In this document: positions 17,626 to 26,232 of the stretch, in pieces | How the letters are laid out: each line of letters begins with the position of its first letter | Position numbering within the stretch: the first letter of the stretch is position 1 | Origin: CAG-217 sp963638105 | GTDB lineage: Bacteria; Bacillota; Clostridia; Oscillospirales; Acutalibacteraceae | DNA: 64,000 nucleotides | NCBI GenBank assembly: GCA_963638105.1 | Contig: CAVHPP010000003.1 | Coordinates: 59,230-123,229 of the forward strand | Direction of reading: 5' to 3' | Notes under the pieces: generated by a model | Told to the model about the DNA's origin: nothing | The model's input: the letters and a program-made list of their open reading frames with translations, nothing else | Databases searched by the model: none | Made by a program: the position numbers and the translations under genes

Positions 17626-17721
17626 ATGCAGCAAAAATGGGTCAAGGTGACCGCCATTATTCTGGCGCTGCTGATGGCTTGCAGCGGGCTGGGCGTTGGC
17701 ATTTACGCCATTGTATCTTAA
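17626..17721 (+). CDS. 31-residue single-helix membrane peptide
   Basis: ATG at 17626 follows AAAGGAAG at good spacing and encodes 31 residues: a short basic/polar head (MQQKWVKVT), one hydrophobic helix containing GLGVGIYAIV, and a serine end. A terminator follows directly. The placement immediately after the mutase, with its own ribosome binding site and a fitting stop, supports a real small membrane protein resembling the short DUF4044-type peptides of Firmicutes. That family assignment is tentative. Confidence 0.6.
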   Translation: MQQKWVKVTAIILALLMACSGLGVGIYAIVS

Positions 17722-17725
17722 CAAA

Positions 17726-17774
17726 AAGCACGCCCCGGCGCTGCGGTACTTTACCGGGCGGCGGGGCTTTTTTT
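17726..17774 (+). terminator. terminator after the phosphosugar mutase operon
   Basis: GCCCCG pairs with CGGGGC around an inner CGGTA/TACCG stem, followed by eight Ts ending just before the EamA ribosome binding site. Confidence 0.85.
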
Positions 17775-17797
17775 GATGGAAAGAGGTGGGTCCCTTT

Positions 17798-18652
17798 ATG
17801 TGGATCTTATTTGCCGTAGGCAGCGCCTTTTTTGCCGGCGCTACCTCTGTGCTGGCCAAGGCGGGGATCAAATCCGTGTCCTCGGACTTTGCCACTGCCT
17901 TTCGCACCGGCGTGGTGCTGATCTTCTCCTGGCTGATGGTCTTTGTGGTAGGGTGCCAAAGCGCCATCTCCACCATTACCCCACGGGCACTGGTGTTCCT
18001 GGCCCTGTCCGGCGCCGCCACCGGACTGTCCTGGCTGTGCTACTTTAAGGCCCTGTCCATCGGCAACCTAAGCAAGGTGGTGGCGGTGGACAAATCCTCC
18101 ACTTTTCTGACCATACTGCTGGCGCTGCTCTTCTTCCACGAGCCGTTTCACTGGCTCACCGGGCTGGGGATCGCCGTGATGATCGCCGGTACGGCTCTAA
18201 TGTTGGAAAAGGGCGACGCCAAAAAGGGCGAAAAAGGCTGGCTGTTTTACGCCGCGGGCAGCGCCATCTTTGCCGCGCTGCAATCCATACTGGGCAAGGT
18301 GGGCGTGCAGGATATGGACTCCACCCTGGCCACCGCCCTGCGCACCGTGGTGGTGCTGATCTTTGCCTGGGCCATTGTGCTGGGCAAGAAAGAGGGCGGC
18401 GACTGGAAAAAGATGACCCGCCGGGACGCTGTGTTCCTGGTGCTGTCCGGGATGACCACCGGCGCCAGCTGGCTGTGCTACTACCGGGCGCTGCAAACCG
18501 GCCGCGCCAGCGTGGTGGTGCCCATTGACAAATGCTCCATGCTCTTTGCCGTGGCGCTGTCCGCCATCTTCTTAAAAGAGAAGCAGACCCGCCGCAGCCT
18601 ACTGGCGCTGGCACTAGTGGTGGCAGGCACTTTAATGATCGCCTTGGCCTGA
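17798..18652 (+). CDS. EamA/DMT family transporter
   Basis: A 284-aa membrane protein made of two homologous halves of five helices, the hallmark of the drug/metabolite transporter superfamily. Each half has the same pattern: GSAFFAGATSVLAKAGIKSV and GSAIFAALQSILGKVGVQDM at the start, GLSWLCYFKALSIGNLSKV and GASWLCYYRALQTGRASVV in the middle. Substrate cannot be read from the sequence. Relatives export amino acids or nucleotide-sugar-like metabolites. ATG at 17798 is chosen because AGAGGTGGG lies 7 nt upstream. Confidence 0.9.
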   Translation: MWILFAVGSAFFAGATSVLAKAGIKSVSSDFATAFRTGVVLIFSWLMVFVVGCQSAISTITPRALVFLALSGAATGLSWLCYFKALSIGNLSKVVAVDKSSTFLTILLALLFFHEPFHWLTGLGIAVMIAGTALMLEKGDAKKGEKGWLFYAAGSAIFAALQSILGKVGVQDMDSTLATALRTVVVLIFAWAIVLGKKEGGDWKKMTRRDAVFLVLSGMTTGASWLCYYRALQTGRASVVVPIDKCSMLFAVALSAIFLKEKQTRRSLLALALVVAGTLMIALA

Positions 18653-18674
18653 CCTGATATACATATAATGCAAA

Positions 18675-18708
18675 AAGGACCGTATCTGAGAGATACGGTC
18701 CTTTCCTC
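18675..18708. terminator. terminator between convergent EamA and ABC permease genes
   Basis: Perfect 13-bp stem AAGGACCGTATCT / AGATACGGTCCTT with a GAG loop and T-rich flanks. Confidence 0.92.
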
Positions 18709-18719
18709 TTTACTTATAA

Positions 18720-21044
18720 TCACTGATTATCCAGCGCATAGGCCAGATCGCTTGCATCGTCCGTTGTACGCTTCCCCTGCGCATACCCGTAGGCGGTAGG
18801 CACAAAATACATCTTGGTGGCCTTGCCGTCCCTGGTGATCAAGCTGACAGCATAACCCTGCTTTGCTTTCTTCAGCCGTTCCATTTGGTCAGCACCCGGC
18901 TGTACATCGGCAAGGGTGCGGGCAATGGCTTTTTTGTCCGTTACCGTACGGAACGGATCGGTATAAAGGGACGCAAAGTCCTTGCGCACCACCTGGCCGC
19001 CCAACAAACTCTCCGGGCGGGTCAGGTAATAGCTGTCCTCACTGTCCGGCTCACCCAGCAGACATTCGGTATAATCAGCTGACGCCGTACAAATCGGCGA
19101 TACCAGCATGCTCTCCACCTGATCGGCAGACGGCAGCGTGGTCTGCGCCCCATAGATAAGGCCGTCTTGTTCCAACAGCTTTAAGGTGCGATTTGCCCCG
19201 CCGGATTGATTGGGCAGATACACCACCGAGCGCACCACCGGGCAGGACGGATCGCTGTCTGTATGGCTGCTGTAAAAGCGGTTATAATAGGTACGCAAGG
19301 CCTCCGGGTCCATCTTTTGCAACTGGTTTCGGGTCTTGCTGTCCGTGCCCGGGCGCACCTGGTAAATGGCAAAGGACACGGTGCTCCAGGACGCGTCTTG
19401 CATATTCATATAGGTCCAGTCCGTCCGGGTCAGTTCCATAAAGTCCGCCCGAATAGCGGCGTAGTAGGCGGTCTGATCCACCTGCACCTCGCCCCGATCA
19501 TTCTCCATGGTCTGGTTCCAGTACAAATCGTCCCGTTCCGCGCTGATCAAGGACACCTGCAACAGGTTCTCCTTGGCGCTGTTCTTCACAAAGGGCTGTT
19601 GCTGCTTATATTCCTTGGTGGAGCGGATCACATTGGCGCCGTTGTCCCCGTAAGCGGTATAGATCCGGGTCAGAACCTTGCCGTTCTTTAATTTATATTG
19701 AAAACTGGACTTAAAGCCGCTGCCGCCCAGCGCCTCTGTCTCTGCTGCGGTAATGCAATCCCGGTGCAGCTGCACAATGGCAGCCACGGACGCCGGATCT
19801 GTAAAAGTATAGCTGGATTCCAGCTCTTGCGACTCCGCCGTATCGGCAGAAACCATATGCGTACCCGGCTCCAACATATAATCCGGCAGATCCACCAGCG
19901 GGTCCTGCACCATAGGCTGCACCGTCACCTGTGCCACATCCTCTGCTACCGGCACCTTGTTGCGGTAGTCGCTGCCCTGCACGCCTAAAAGGCACACGGT
20001 GCCAACGGTCACCACCACTAAGGTACTGCACAGCACCGCAGCAGTGGGCGTAATGACCTTGCGGGTATACACCAGGGTGCACACCAGGGTCATCACACCC
20101 ACACCGGCGCCGCACAGCAGCGCATACACACCGTACTGATTGGCCTGCAAGGTCAGCAACATAGGCAGGCACACCAGGCTCAGCGCCGCCCCGGTGGTGG
20201 CCAGCACATAGACCACCGGCGTGGACAGGTTCTGCTCCGCGCACTCACCGGAGCGCCGCCGATAAAAGAACAGTCCGGCAAAGAAGCTGACTGCCCCCAC
20301 CAGCAAAGCTGCCAGCAGCAAATAACGAAAACGAAACGCCCCCTGCACCCCAAAAGGCACATAGGAGATGGGACTGACCAGCGCCACAATCCGTACCGGC
20401 TGCTGGTTCAGCCCGGACAGAAAAGTGGGAAACAGCTCTGCATAAGAAATCAGCCCCAGGGGCAAACAGCCGCCGATACCGATAAGCAGGGTCCAGTATT
20501 GCCACACCTTGCCTGCCGTAACGGCGCATAGCAAACAAATACAGTAGAAGGCCGCCGCCGCTGCAAAGGCAACTGTCAGCAGCCGCAGGCCGTAACCGGC
20601 ATCCAGCTGCACATGCCACTTGCGAGGGATCAGCTGAGGCAACAACCAGCACCCGATCCCGGCGCCGCAAAAGGCCAGCAAAAGCACCAGTTCCCCCATC
20701 ACCCACTTGACGAAGTAAGAAGTGCGCCGGGTCACCGGCAGGGATAAATAGAAATCGCTTTGCCGCCGACTGTACAGAAAGCGAAAAGCGGATATGGCAA
20801 AGAACGCCCCCGCCAAGGCCATGGCGGCGGACAAAAGCAGCGCTATACTGCCAAAAACCCGCACCGTCTGGTCCTGCGCAGCAACAGCGCCGGGCTCCCG
20901 ATTCATAAGTGCCTGCAAAAGGCCGTGGCACAAAGTATACAAGAAGCCTAAAAACGGAAACAATGCCAGCCAAACAGACATACGGCGCCCCTCCCGCTGC
21001 AAAGCGGAAAACAGCACCCACTTAGATGACCTTGTTGATGTCAT
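18720..21044 (-). CDS. ABC transporter permease with large extracytoplasmic region
   Basis: A 774-aa membrane subunit of the GntR-linked ABC-2-like exporter group. About six or seven helices fill the first 300 residues, starting with the cytoplasmic WVLFSALQREGRRMSVW head. The RRQSDFYLSLPVTRR loop is typical of these permeases. Two more helices lie near 310-375. Residues about 375-774 form a long polar, lysine- and aspartate-rich domain. The start at 21044 is supported by GGAGGTGG 6 nt upstream even though it lies 23 nt inside the ATPase gene, giving tight translational coupling. The substrate is unknown. Antibiotic or envelope-stress export is common for such operons. Confidence 0.85.
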   Translation of the reverse strand: MTSTRSSKWVLFSALQREGRRMSVWLALFPFLGFLYTLCHGLLQALMNREPGAVAAQDQTVRVFGSIALLLSAAMALAGAFFAISAFRFLYSRRQSDFYLSLPVTRRTSYFVKWVMGELVLLLAFCGAGIGCWLLPQLIPRKWHVQLDAGYGLRLLTVAFAAAAAFYCICLLCAVTAGKVWQYWTLLIGIGGCLPLGLISYAELFPTFLSGLNQQPVRIVALVSPISYVPFGVQGAFRFRYLLLAALLVGAVSFFAGLFFYRRRSGECAEQNLSTPVVYVLATTGAALSLVCLPMLLTLQANQYGVYALLCGAGVGVMTLVCTLVYTRKVITPTAAVLCSTLVVVTVGTVCLLGVQGSDYRNKVPVAEDVAQVTVQPMVQDPLVDLPDYMLEPGTHMVSADTAESQELESSYTFTDPASVAAIVQLHRDCITAAETEALGGSGFKSSFQYKLKNGKVLTRIYTAYGDNGANVIRSTKEYKQQQPFVKNSAKENLLQVSLISAERDDLYWNQTMENDRGEVQVDQTAYYAAIRADFMELTRTDWTYMNMQDASWSTVSFAIYQVRPGTDSKTRNQLQKMDPEALRTYYNRFYSSHTDSDPSCPVVRSVVYLPNQSGGANRTLKLLEQDGLIYGAQTTLPSADQVESMLVSPICTASADYTECLLGEPDSEDSYYLTRPESLLGGQVVRKDFASLYTDPFRTVTDKKAIARTLADVQPGADQMERLKKAKQGYAVSLITRDGKATKMYFVPTAYGYAQGKRTTDDASDLAYALDNQ

Positions 21045-21921
21045 AACCGGCCACCTCCATTTCGCTGATAAATAATTCTTCCAGAGTAATCGGCAGGGTC
21101 TCGCAAAACAGCGGATGCAGCCGCTGCACCAGCGCCAAAGTCTCTGCCTCGGTGCCCCGCACCGTCATCTCAAACAGCTTGCCCTGTTGGCTGCATTTGA
21201 GCAAATTCAGCCCGGAGCGCACCGTTTCAAAATCTGCCGGGTCCGCCAGTGCAAACTGCAAGCGGGTGATCCCCAGCTTCAGCCGATCCAGATCGTCCTC
21301 ACACAAGGCGCCGCCTCGATGAAGCAGCCCCACATGGTCGCACACATCCTCCAGCTCACGCAAATTGTGGCTGGCAATCATCACAGACGCGCCGTTCTCC
21401 GCCACAAAATCTACCAAAAGCTTCTTCACCAGTTCCCGCACCACCGGGTCCAGGCCGTCAAAAATCTCATCAAATAAAATACAGCGAGGCTGGGTGGACA
21501 ACCCCAGCAGAATCGCCGCCTGGCGCTGCATACCCTTACTCATCTTGCCCAGCCGAGCGTCAAAGGAAATGGGGAACAGCTTTTCCATCCGGGCAAAGTA
21601 GTCCTCGCTCCACCCGGGATACACGCTGCGGTACAGCCGTGCCAGCCGCCGCACGGTGGCGGTGGGAGCTAAATACGGATAGTCCGAGATAAACACAGTG
21701 CTGCGCTTGACCTGCTCATTCTCAAAAGGCGCCTGGCCGTTAATGAGCACCCGCCCGCTGTCCGGCCGATACACACCGGCCAAAATGCGCAGCAGCGTGG
21801 ACTTACCGGCGCCGTTAGAACCTACCAGCCCAAAAACGGAGCCGTCCTGCACCTTCAGCGTCAAGTGGCGCAAGGCGGTAACGCAGTCAAACTGCTTGCT
21901 CACATCTTGAATTTCAATCAT
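21022..21921 (-). CDS. ABC transporter ATP-binding protein
   Basis: A 299-aa nucleotide-binding subunit paired with the permease that overlaps its 3' end. Walker A is GSNGAGKST, the signature is MSKGMQRQ (a diverged LSGGQ), and Walker B is CILFDEIFDG followed by the switch histidine in IASHNL. The YtrB-like length fits exporters of the ABC-2 class. GAGGAGGGAC precedes the ATG. The regulator gene upstream overlaps the start by 8 nt, so all three genes form one autoregulated operon. Confidence 0.93.
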   Translation of the reverse strand: MIEIQDVSKQFDCVTALRHLTLKVQDGSVFGLVGSNGAGKSTLLRILAGVYRPDSGRVLINGQAPFENEQVKRSTVFISDYPYLAPTATVRRLARLYRSVYPGWSEDYFARMEKLFPISFDARLGKMSKGMQRQAAILLGLSTQPRCILFDEIFDGLDPVVRELVKKLLVDFVAENGASVMIASHNLRELEDVCDHVGLLHRGGALCEDDLDRLKLGITRLQFALADPADFETVRSGLNLLKCSQQGKLFEMTVRGTEAETLALVQRLHPLFCETLPITLEELFISEMEVAGYDINKVI

Positions 21922-22291
21922 CTCGGTCCCTCCTCTCCATCTGTTCTTCTACAATCTGCCCCAGCGCCTGCCGGGTCAAGCCGGCGTCTGCCGCTGCCTG
22001 TACCGCTGCGGCAAAACGATCTGCCGCCAGCTTCTTAAACTGGGACAGCTGATCCTCCTCCGGCGAAATAAAAGCACCCCGCCCGGCCACTGTATAAAGC
22101 ACGCCGTTCATCTCCAGAGCGGCATAGGCCTTTTGTACCGTGTTGGGGTTAATGCCCAGTTGCTGTGCCATGGCACGCACCGACGGCAGCTGCTGGTCCG
22201 GCAGCAACAGCCCCAGGGACACATACCGCACGATCTGCGCTTGCAGCTGCTGGTGAATGGGCACCCGACTGCGATTATCTATATGAAACAA
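21914..22291 (-). CDS. YtrA-type GntR regulator of the ABC operon
   Basis: A 125-aa repressor with an N-terminal winged helix (SRVPIHQQLQAQIVRY, then LPSVRAMAQQLGINPNTVQKAY) and a short C-terminal helical tail lacking a large effector domain, as in the YtrA subfamily. I place the start at TTG 22291 because AAAGGAG lies 9 nt upstream and the resulting N-terminus fits family proteins. The longer version from ATG 22330 has no ribosome binding site and would start inside the operator. YtrA-type regulators usually respond to cell-wall-active antibiotics, which is family knowledge and not visible here. Confidence 0.87.
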   Translation of the reverse strand: MFHIDNRSRVPIHQQLQAQIVRYVSLGLLLPDQQLPSVRAMAQQLGINPNTVQKAYAALEMNGVLYTVAGRGAFISPEEDQLSQFKKLAADRFAAAVQAAADAGLTRQALGQIVEEQMERRDRDD

Positions 22292-22317
22292 CCGTGCACG
22301 CTCCTTTTTCTCGTTCT

Positions 22318-22373
22318 CTGTACTATACATAGTAGTACACTATGACTATACCATACTCATCGCCAATCGTCAA
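22318..22373 (-). promoter_or_regulatory. autoregulated promoter and operator of the GntR-ABC operon
   Basis: Minus strand TTGACG (22373-22368), 17 bp, TATAGT (22350-22345). Immediately downstream is the dyad GTGTACTA-N7-TAGTACAG (22340-22318), in which 7 of 8 arm positions match. This is close to the AGTGTA...TACACT form known for YtrA regulators. Confidence 0.75.
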
Positions 22374-22437
22374 CCACCGTTTACAGCCAAATTCGCGCAC
22401 TTTCCGACAAAATATCCGGTCTTTTGTCGCAGAACAT

Positions 22438-22491
22438 TTAACCCAAATTTAACATTGGCCAAATTCAAACTTAACAGACTTCCTATATGCT
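22438..22491 (+). promoter_or_regulatory. Pho box and promoter of the phosphate operon
   Basis: TTAACC (22438), TTAACA (22449) and TTAACA (22471) occur in register at 11-bp steps (N5 spacers), with a weak CAAATT in the 22460 position. This matches the TTAACA-like direct repeats bound by Bacillus PhoP. A -10-like TATGCT (22486-22491) follows. No good -35 exists, as expected for an activated promoter. Confidence 0.75.
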
Positions 22492-22545
22492 AAGTGGGAA
22501 CGAAATAAAAAACAAGACAAAACAGAAAACAGCGGGGTATATCCG

Positions 22546-24312
22546 ATGACAATTTTCAACTTCTTAAGCCTGATCGGCGGTCTGGCTCTCTTCCTTTTTG
22601 GTATGAATGTGATGGGCAGCGGCCTGGAAAAAATGGGCGGCGGCAAATTCGAGTCCGTGCTGGAAAAAATGACCAACAACCGCATTAAGGGCGTGCTGCT
22701 GGGCGCCGGCGTTACCGCCGTGATCCAGTCCTCCAGTGCCGTGACCGTAATGGCCGTGGGCTTTGTAAATTCCGGCATTATGGCACTGAACCAAGTGGTG
22801 GGCATTATTATGGGCGCCAATATCGGCACCTGTATCACCTCCTGGCTGCTGTCCCTCACCGGCATTGAGAGCAGCAATGTATTTTTGACCATGCTGAAAC
22901 CCAGCACCTTCTCCCCGATACTGGCGCTGATCGGTATTGTACTCTATATGTTCTGCAAAAGCGAGAAGAAGAAGGAACTGGGTGCCATTCTCCTGGGCTT
23001 CTCTACCCTGATGTTCGGCATGGAGGCTATGAGCGGAGCTGTGGCACCGCTGGAGAGCGATCCGGCCTTTACCGGCGTGTTCACCATGTTCTCTAATCCC
23101 ATTCTGGGCGTGCTGGTGGGTATGATCCTCACCGCCATCATTCAAAGTTCCTCCGCCTCCGTGGGTATTTTGCAAGCGCTGTCCGCCACCGGTGCCATCT
23201 CCGTGGGCGCCGCATTTCCCATTATTTTAGGGCAGAATATCGGTACCTGCATCACGGCGCTGATCTCCAGTATCGGCACCAACAAAAACGCCAAGCGCAC
23301 CGCTGTCATTCACCTAACCTTTAACATCATCGGCGTGGTATGCGGTATGGCACTGTTCTACGGTGCCAATGCCATCTTCCACTTTGCCTTTTTGGACAAA
23401 GCGGTGAACGGCGCAGACATTGCCGCCATTCACACCGCATTCAATGTATTTTGTACTGTGCTGCTGTTCCCCTTTGGCAAGCAGCTGGAAAAGCTGTCCT
23501 GCCTGATCGTGCGGGACAAGGCAGACAAGACGCAGCCCGCTGCCGCAGACAGCGACGCACTGGTAGAGGAGCGCTTTTTGATGTCCCCGTCCTTTGCCAT
23601 TGAGAAGTGCCGGGAGCGCACCAACGATATGGCCCGCCTGGCCCAGAAAAACACCCTGCTGTCCCTGGGCTTCATCCGGGTCTACAATAAGAAAGACAGC
23701 GAGGCTATTCACCAAAATGAAAAGGCGCTGGATGCCTTTGAGGACGAACTGGAGACCTACCTGGTCAAGATCAGCAGTATGCAGCTGAGTCTGGAGAACA
23801 GTATGCAGGTGAGCAAGCTGTCCCACGCCATCGGCAACTTTGAACGAATCGGCGACTACGCAGTGAATATTCTAAAAACCAAGCGCACCATGCACGAGGA
23901 CAAGATCCACTTCTCCAAGGAAGCCTCCAAGGAGCTGGAAGTGATGAGCAGCGCCGTGCAGGAGATCATCACCAAGGCCACCAACGCCTTTATTGAGAAC
24001 GATGTGGCTGCCGCCCAAACCATTGAGCCGCTGGAACAGGTGATTGACAACTTAAAGGCAGAGCTGCGCGCCCGCCACACCAAGCGCTTGCAGGCCGGGG
24101 AATGCACCATTGAGAACGGTATGCTGTTCTTTGACATCGTCAACAGTTTTGAGCGCATTGCGGACCACTGCTCCAATCTGGCTGTGTGTATTATTGAGCT
24201 GAGCCAGGGCAGCTACCAGACCCATCGCTACTTAAAGAGCGTAAAAAGCCAGGAGAACGCCCGGTTTATGGAAAGCTTTGAGGATTATTTGCGCAAATAC
24301 GCATTGCACTAA
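22546..24312 (+). CDS. Na+/phosphate cotransporter with C-terminal PhoU-like domain
   Basis: A 588-aa carrier of the NptA/YjbB family. The first 310 residues contain two inverted repeats of the Na/Pi cotransporter fold with the diagnostic VIQSSSAVTVM and IIQSSSASVGIL motifs and GANIGTC/GQNIGTC loops. Residues about 360-570 form the PhoU-like helical bundle (ERIGDYAVNI, then FERIADHCSNLAV). The protein imports phosphate with sodium, or by some reports exports excess phosphate. Placement behind a Pho box, ahead of a PhoB-PhoR pair, supports a role in phosphate-starvation response. The ATG follows AGCGGGG. Confidence 0.93.
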   Translation: MTIFNFLSLIGGLALFLFGMNVMGSGLEKMGGGKFESVLEKMTNNRIKGVLLGAGVTAVIQSSSAVTVMAVGFVNSGIMALNQVVGIIMGANIGTCITSWLLSLTGIESSNVFLTMLKPSTFSPILALIGIVLYMFCKSEKKKELGAILLGFSTLMFGMEAMSGAVAPLESDPAFTGVFTMFSNPILGVLVGMILTAIIQSSSASVGILQALSATGAISVGAAFPIILGQNIGTCITALISSIGTNKNAKRTAVIHLTFNIIGVVCGMALFYGANAIFHFAFLDKAVNGADIAAIHTAFNVFCTVLLFPFGKQLEKLSCLIVRDKADKTQPAAADSDALVEERFLMSPSFAIEKCRERTNDMARLAQKNTLLSLGFIRVYNKKDSEAIHQNEKALDAFEDELETYLVKISSMQLSLENSMQVSKLSHAIGNFERIGDYAVNILKTKRTMHEDKIHFSKEASKELEVMSSAVQEIITKATNAFIENDVAAAQTIEPLEQVIDNLKAELRARHTKRLQAGECTIENGMLFFDIVNSFERIADHCSNLAVCIIELSQGSYQTHRYLKSVKSQENARFMESFEDYLRKYALH

Positions 24313-24354
24313 CGGTGAATTTTTGCTATGCTAAAGGGAATAGGAGGTGACGGT

Positions 24355-25029
24355 GTGAGCCAAAAGATCTATATTGTAGAGGACGATGCCAGTATTCGCG
24401 AGCTGGAAAGCTATGCGCTAAAGAGCGCCGGATTTGAAACGCTGGGATTTGAGAACAGCCGGGATTTCTTCGCCCAAATGGAGAGCCACCTGCCGGATCT
24501 GATCCTGCTGGACATTATGCTGCCGGGCACAGACGGACTGAAAGTGCTGGAGACCATTCGCTCCACCCCCGCTTACAGCAAACTGCCCGTGATCCTGGTG
24601 ACTGCCAAAACCGGCGAGATCGACGCAGTTAAGGGGCTGGACTCCGGCGCCGACGACTATATCACCAAGCCCTTTGGGGTGATGGAGCTGATCTCTCGGG
24701 TAAAGGCGCTGCTGCGCCGCATCGACCGAGTGAAGAAAGAAGATCTGAACTACGGCACCATTCGCATAGACGTGAGCCGACACACCGTGCAGGTAGACGG
24801 CAACGAAGTGGAGCTGACCTATAAAGAATACGAAATTCTCAAGTACCTGATGAAGAACCGGGGCATTGTGCTCACCAGAGACTCCCTGATGGAAAAAATT
24901 TGGGGCTACGATTTCGAACACGGCAACCGCACGGTGGATGTACATATCCAGTCCCTACGCAAAAAGCTGGGTTCCGCCGGGGACGCTATTAAAACCATTC
25001 GCAATGTGGGCTACAAGATCGGTGACTGA
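24355..25029 (+). CDS. PhoB/PhoP-type response regulator
   Basis: A 224-aa OmpR-family regulator. The receiver domain has the acidic pair at 10-11, phospho-acceptor D53 (LLDIMLPG) and the lysine in VTAKTGE. The winged-helix domain contains LTYKEYEILKYLMKNRG, and RTVDVHIQSLRKKLG. GTG at 24355 is the start because a perfect AGGAGGTGA lies 5 nt upstream. The ATG at 24328 overlaps that site. It is 42 nt from the Na/Pi transporter stop and 2 nt from the kinase gene. It is the likely binder of the TTAACA repeats at 22438-22476. Confidence 0.92.
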   Translation: MSQKIYIVEDDASIRELESYALKSAGFETLGFENSRDFFAQMESHLPDLILLDIMLPGTDGLKVLETIRSTPAYSKLPVILVTAKTGEIDAVKGLDSGADDYITKPFGVMELISRVKALLRRIDRVKKEDLNYGTIRIDVSRHTVQVDGNEVELTYKEYEILKYLMKNRGIVLTRDSLMEKIWGYDFEHGNRTVDVHIQSLRKKLGSAGDAIKTIRNVGYKIGD

Positions 25030-25031
25030 TC

Positions 25032-26045
25032 ATGCGTAAGAAAGTCTTTTTCCGTGTATTTTGCTTTACCGCTCTGGCAGTGATCGCCACCGTGGTGCTT
25101 ATCACCCTGGCGCTGACAGTGGCACACGGCGACACCGGTGCCTTGACCGGCGCCATCATCCGCAAGGAACTGCCCTATGTACTGGGCATTTTAGCGGCAG
25201 TGCTGGGGGCTTCCGTGCCGGTCAGCTACGCCATCACCGGCGCAATTATTCAACCGCTGGAACAGTTGGGCGAACACATCGACCACATTGACCGGGTACA
25301 AACCGAAAAAGAACTGCGCCCCTTTGTGGAGAAGATCCAGGCCAATAATGAAAAAAAGCGCCAGCTGGAAAAACAAAAAAAGCAATTTACCGCCAATGTG
25401 TCCCACGAACTGAAAACCCCACTGACCTCCATTGCCGGTTATGCTGAACTGATCGAAAACGGAATGGCTCGGCCGGAGGACATAAAGCCCTTTGCCCACA
25501 CCATTCGCAAGCAGGCGCTGCGGCTGGTGTCTTTGGCAGAGGATATTATTCAACTGTCCCAGTTAGAGGAGAACGACGGCGAGATTCTCTTTGAAGAAGT
25601 GAATTTAACGGAATTGGCGTCGGACTGCGTGCAGTCCCTGCAAATCAACGCCCAAAGCCGAACAGTAGACCTGCACCTGGCGGCTCCGGAAGCGCCCATT
25701 TACATTAAGGGCAACAAAAGCCTGCTGGAGGAACTGCTCTACAACCTGTGCGACAACGCCATTCGCTACAACAAGCCCCAAGGCAGTGTGACCGTGACTC
25801 TGCGCCCAGAGCAGGGCGACACCGCCTTACAGGTGGCAGACACCGGCATCGGCATACCGGAGAAGTACCGGGAGCGTATCTTTGAACGCTTCTTTCGAGT
25901 GGACAAAAGCCGCAGCAAAGAGACCGGCGGGACCGGGCTGGGGCTGGCCATCGTCAAGCATATTGCCCAGGTGCACGACGCACCGGTGGAACTGGACAGC
26001 GTGGAGGGGCAAGGCACAACCATTACCGTGCACTTTCCGGAATAA
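25032..26045 (+). CDS. PhoR-type sensor histidine kinase
   Basis: A 337-aa membrane kinase. Two helices near residues 8-30 and 50-70 flank a very short outside loop of about 20 residues. A HAMP-like linker and coiled segment follow. The phospho-accepting H125 lies in VSHELKTPLTSIAGY. The ATP-binding domain has DNAIRYN, VADTGIGIPEKYRERIFERF and GTGLGLAIVKHI. The minimal sensor loop suggests it senses transporter or PhoU state and not an external ligand, consistent with the PhoU-bearing carrier encoded in the same operon. It ends in a strong terminator. Confidence 0.92.
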   Translation: MRKKVFFRVFCFTALAVIATVVLITLALTVAHGDTGALTGAIIRKELPYVLGILAAVLGASVPVSYAITGAIIQPLEQLGEHIDHIDRVQTEKELRPFVEKIQANNEKKRQLEKQKKQFTANVSHELKTPLTSIAGYAELIENGMARPEDIKPFAHTIRKQALRLVSLAEDIIQLSQLEENDGEILFEEVNLTELASDCVQSLQINAQSRTVDLHLAAPEAPIYIKGNKSLLEELLYNLCDNAIRYNKPQGSVTVTLRPEQGDTALQVADTGIGIPEKYRERIFERFFRVDKSRSKETGGTGLGLAIVKHIAQVHDAPVELDSVEGQGTTITVHFPE

Positions 26046-26065
26046 TATGGTATATATATTTATAT

Positions 26066-26102
26066 AAAAAACGGACAGCCGTGGCAGCTGTCCGTTTTTT
26101 GC
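26066..26102 (+). terminator. terminator of the phosphate operon
   Basis: Stem AAAAAACGGACAGC / GCTGTCCGTTTTTT with a 7-nt loop. Confidence 0.93.
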
Positions 26103-26134
26103 GCTTTTTATAGTTTTTGTACATTTTACGGCAC

Positions 26135-26163
26135 TTGTCAAATTTTCAGACATTTCGTTATAA
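26135..26163 (+). promoter_or_regulatory. promoter of the YhgE/Pip gene
   Basis: TTGTCA (26135-26140), 17 bp, TTATAA (26158-26163). The -10 lies within a GTTAT-AA-ATAAC dyad (26157-26168) that could be a TetR operator. Confidence 0.6.
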
Positions 26164-26232
26164 ATAACTAATTACAAATCGTTATCGTGGTCATATACTA
26201 TGTGTAGAATTTTTAGAAAAGGAGTTTTAGTT

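Noticed and set aside
16591..18021. 476-codon minus-strand frame over the mutase and EamA genes
   Set aside because: Crosses two well-supported genes and a terminator. His/Gly/Val-rich antisense product without motifs.
22292..22330. Upstream ATG start of the YtrA-type regulator
   Set aside because: Lies in the operator dyad, at the predicted transcript start and without a ribosome binding site.
24328..24354. Longer start of the response regulator at ATG 24328
   Set aside because: It would place the perfect AGGAGGTGA inside the coding region. The GTG at 24355 is correctly spaced from it.
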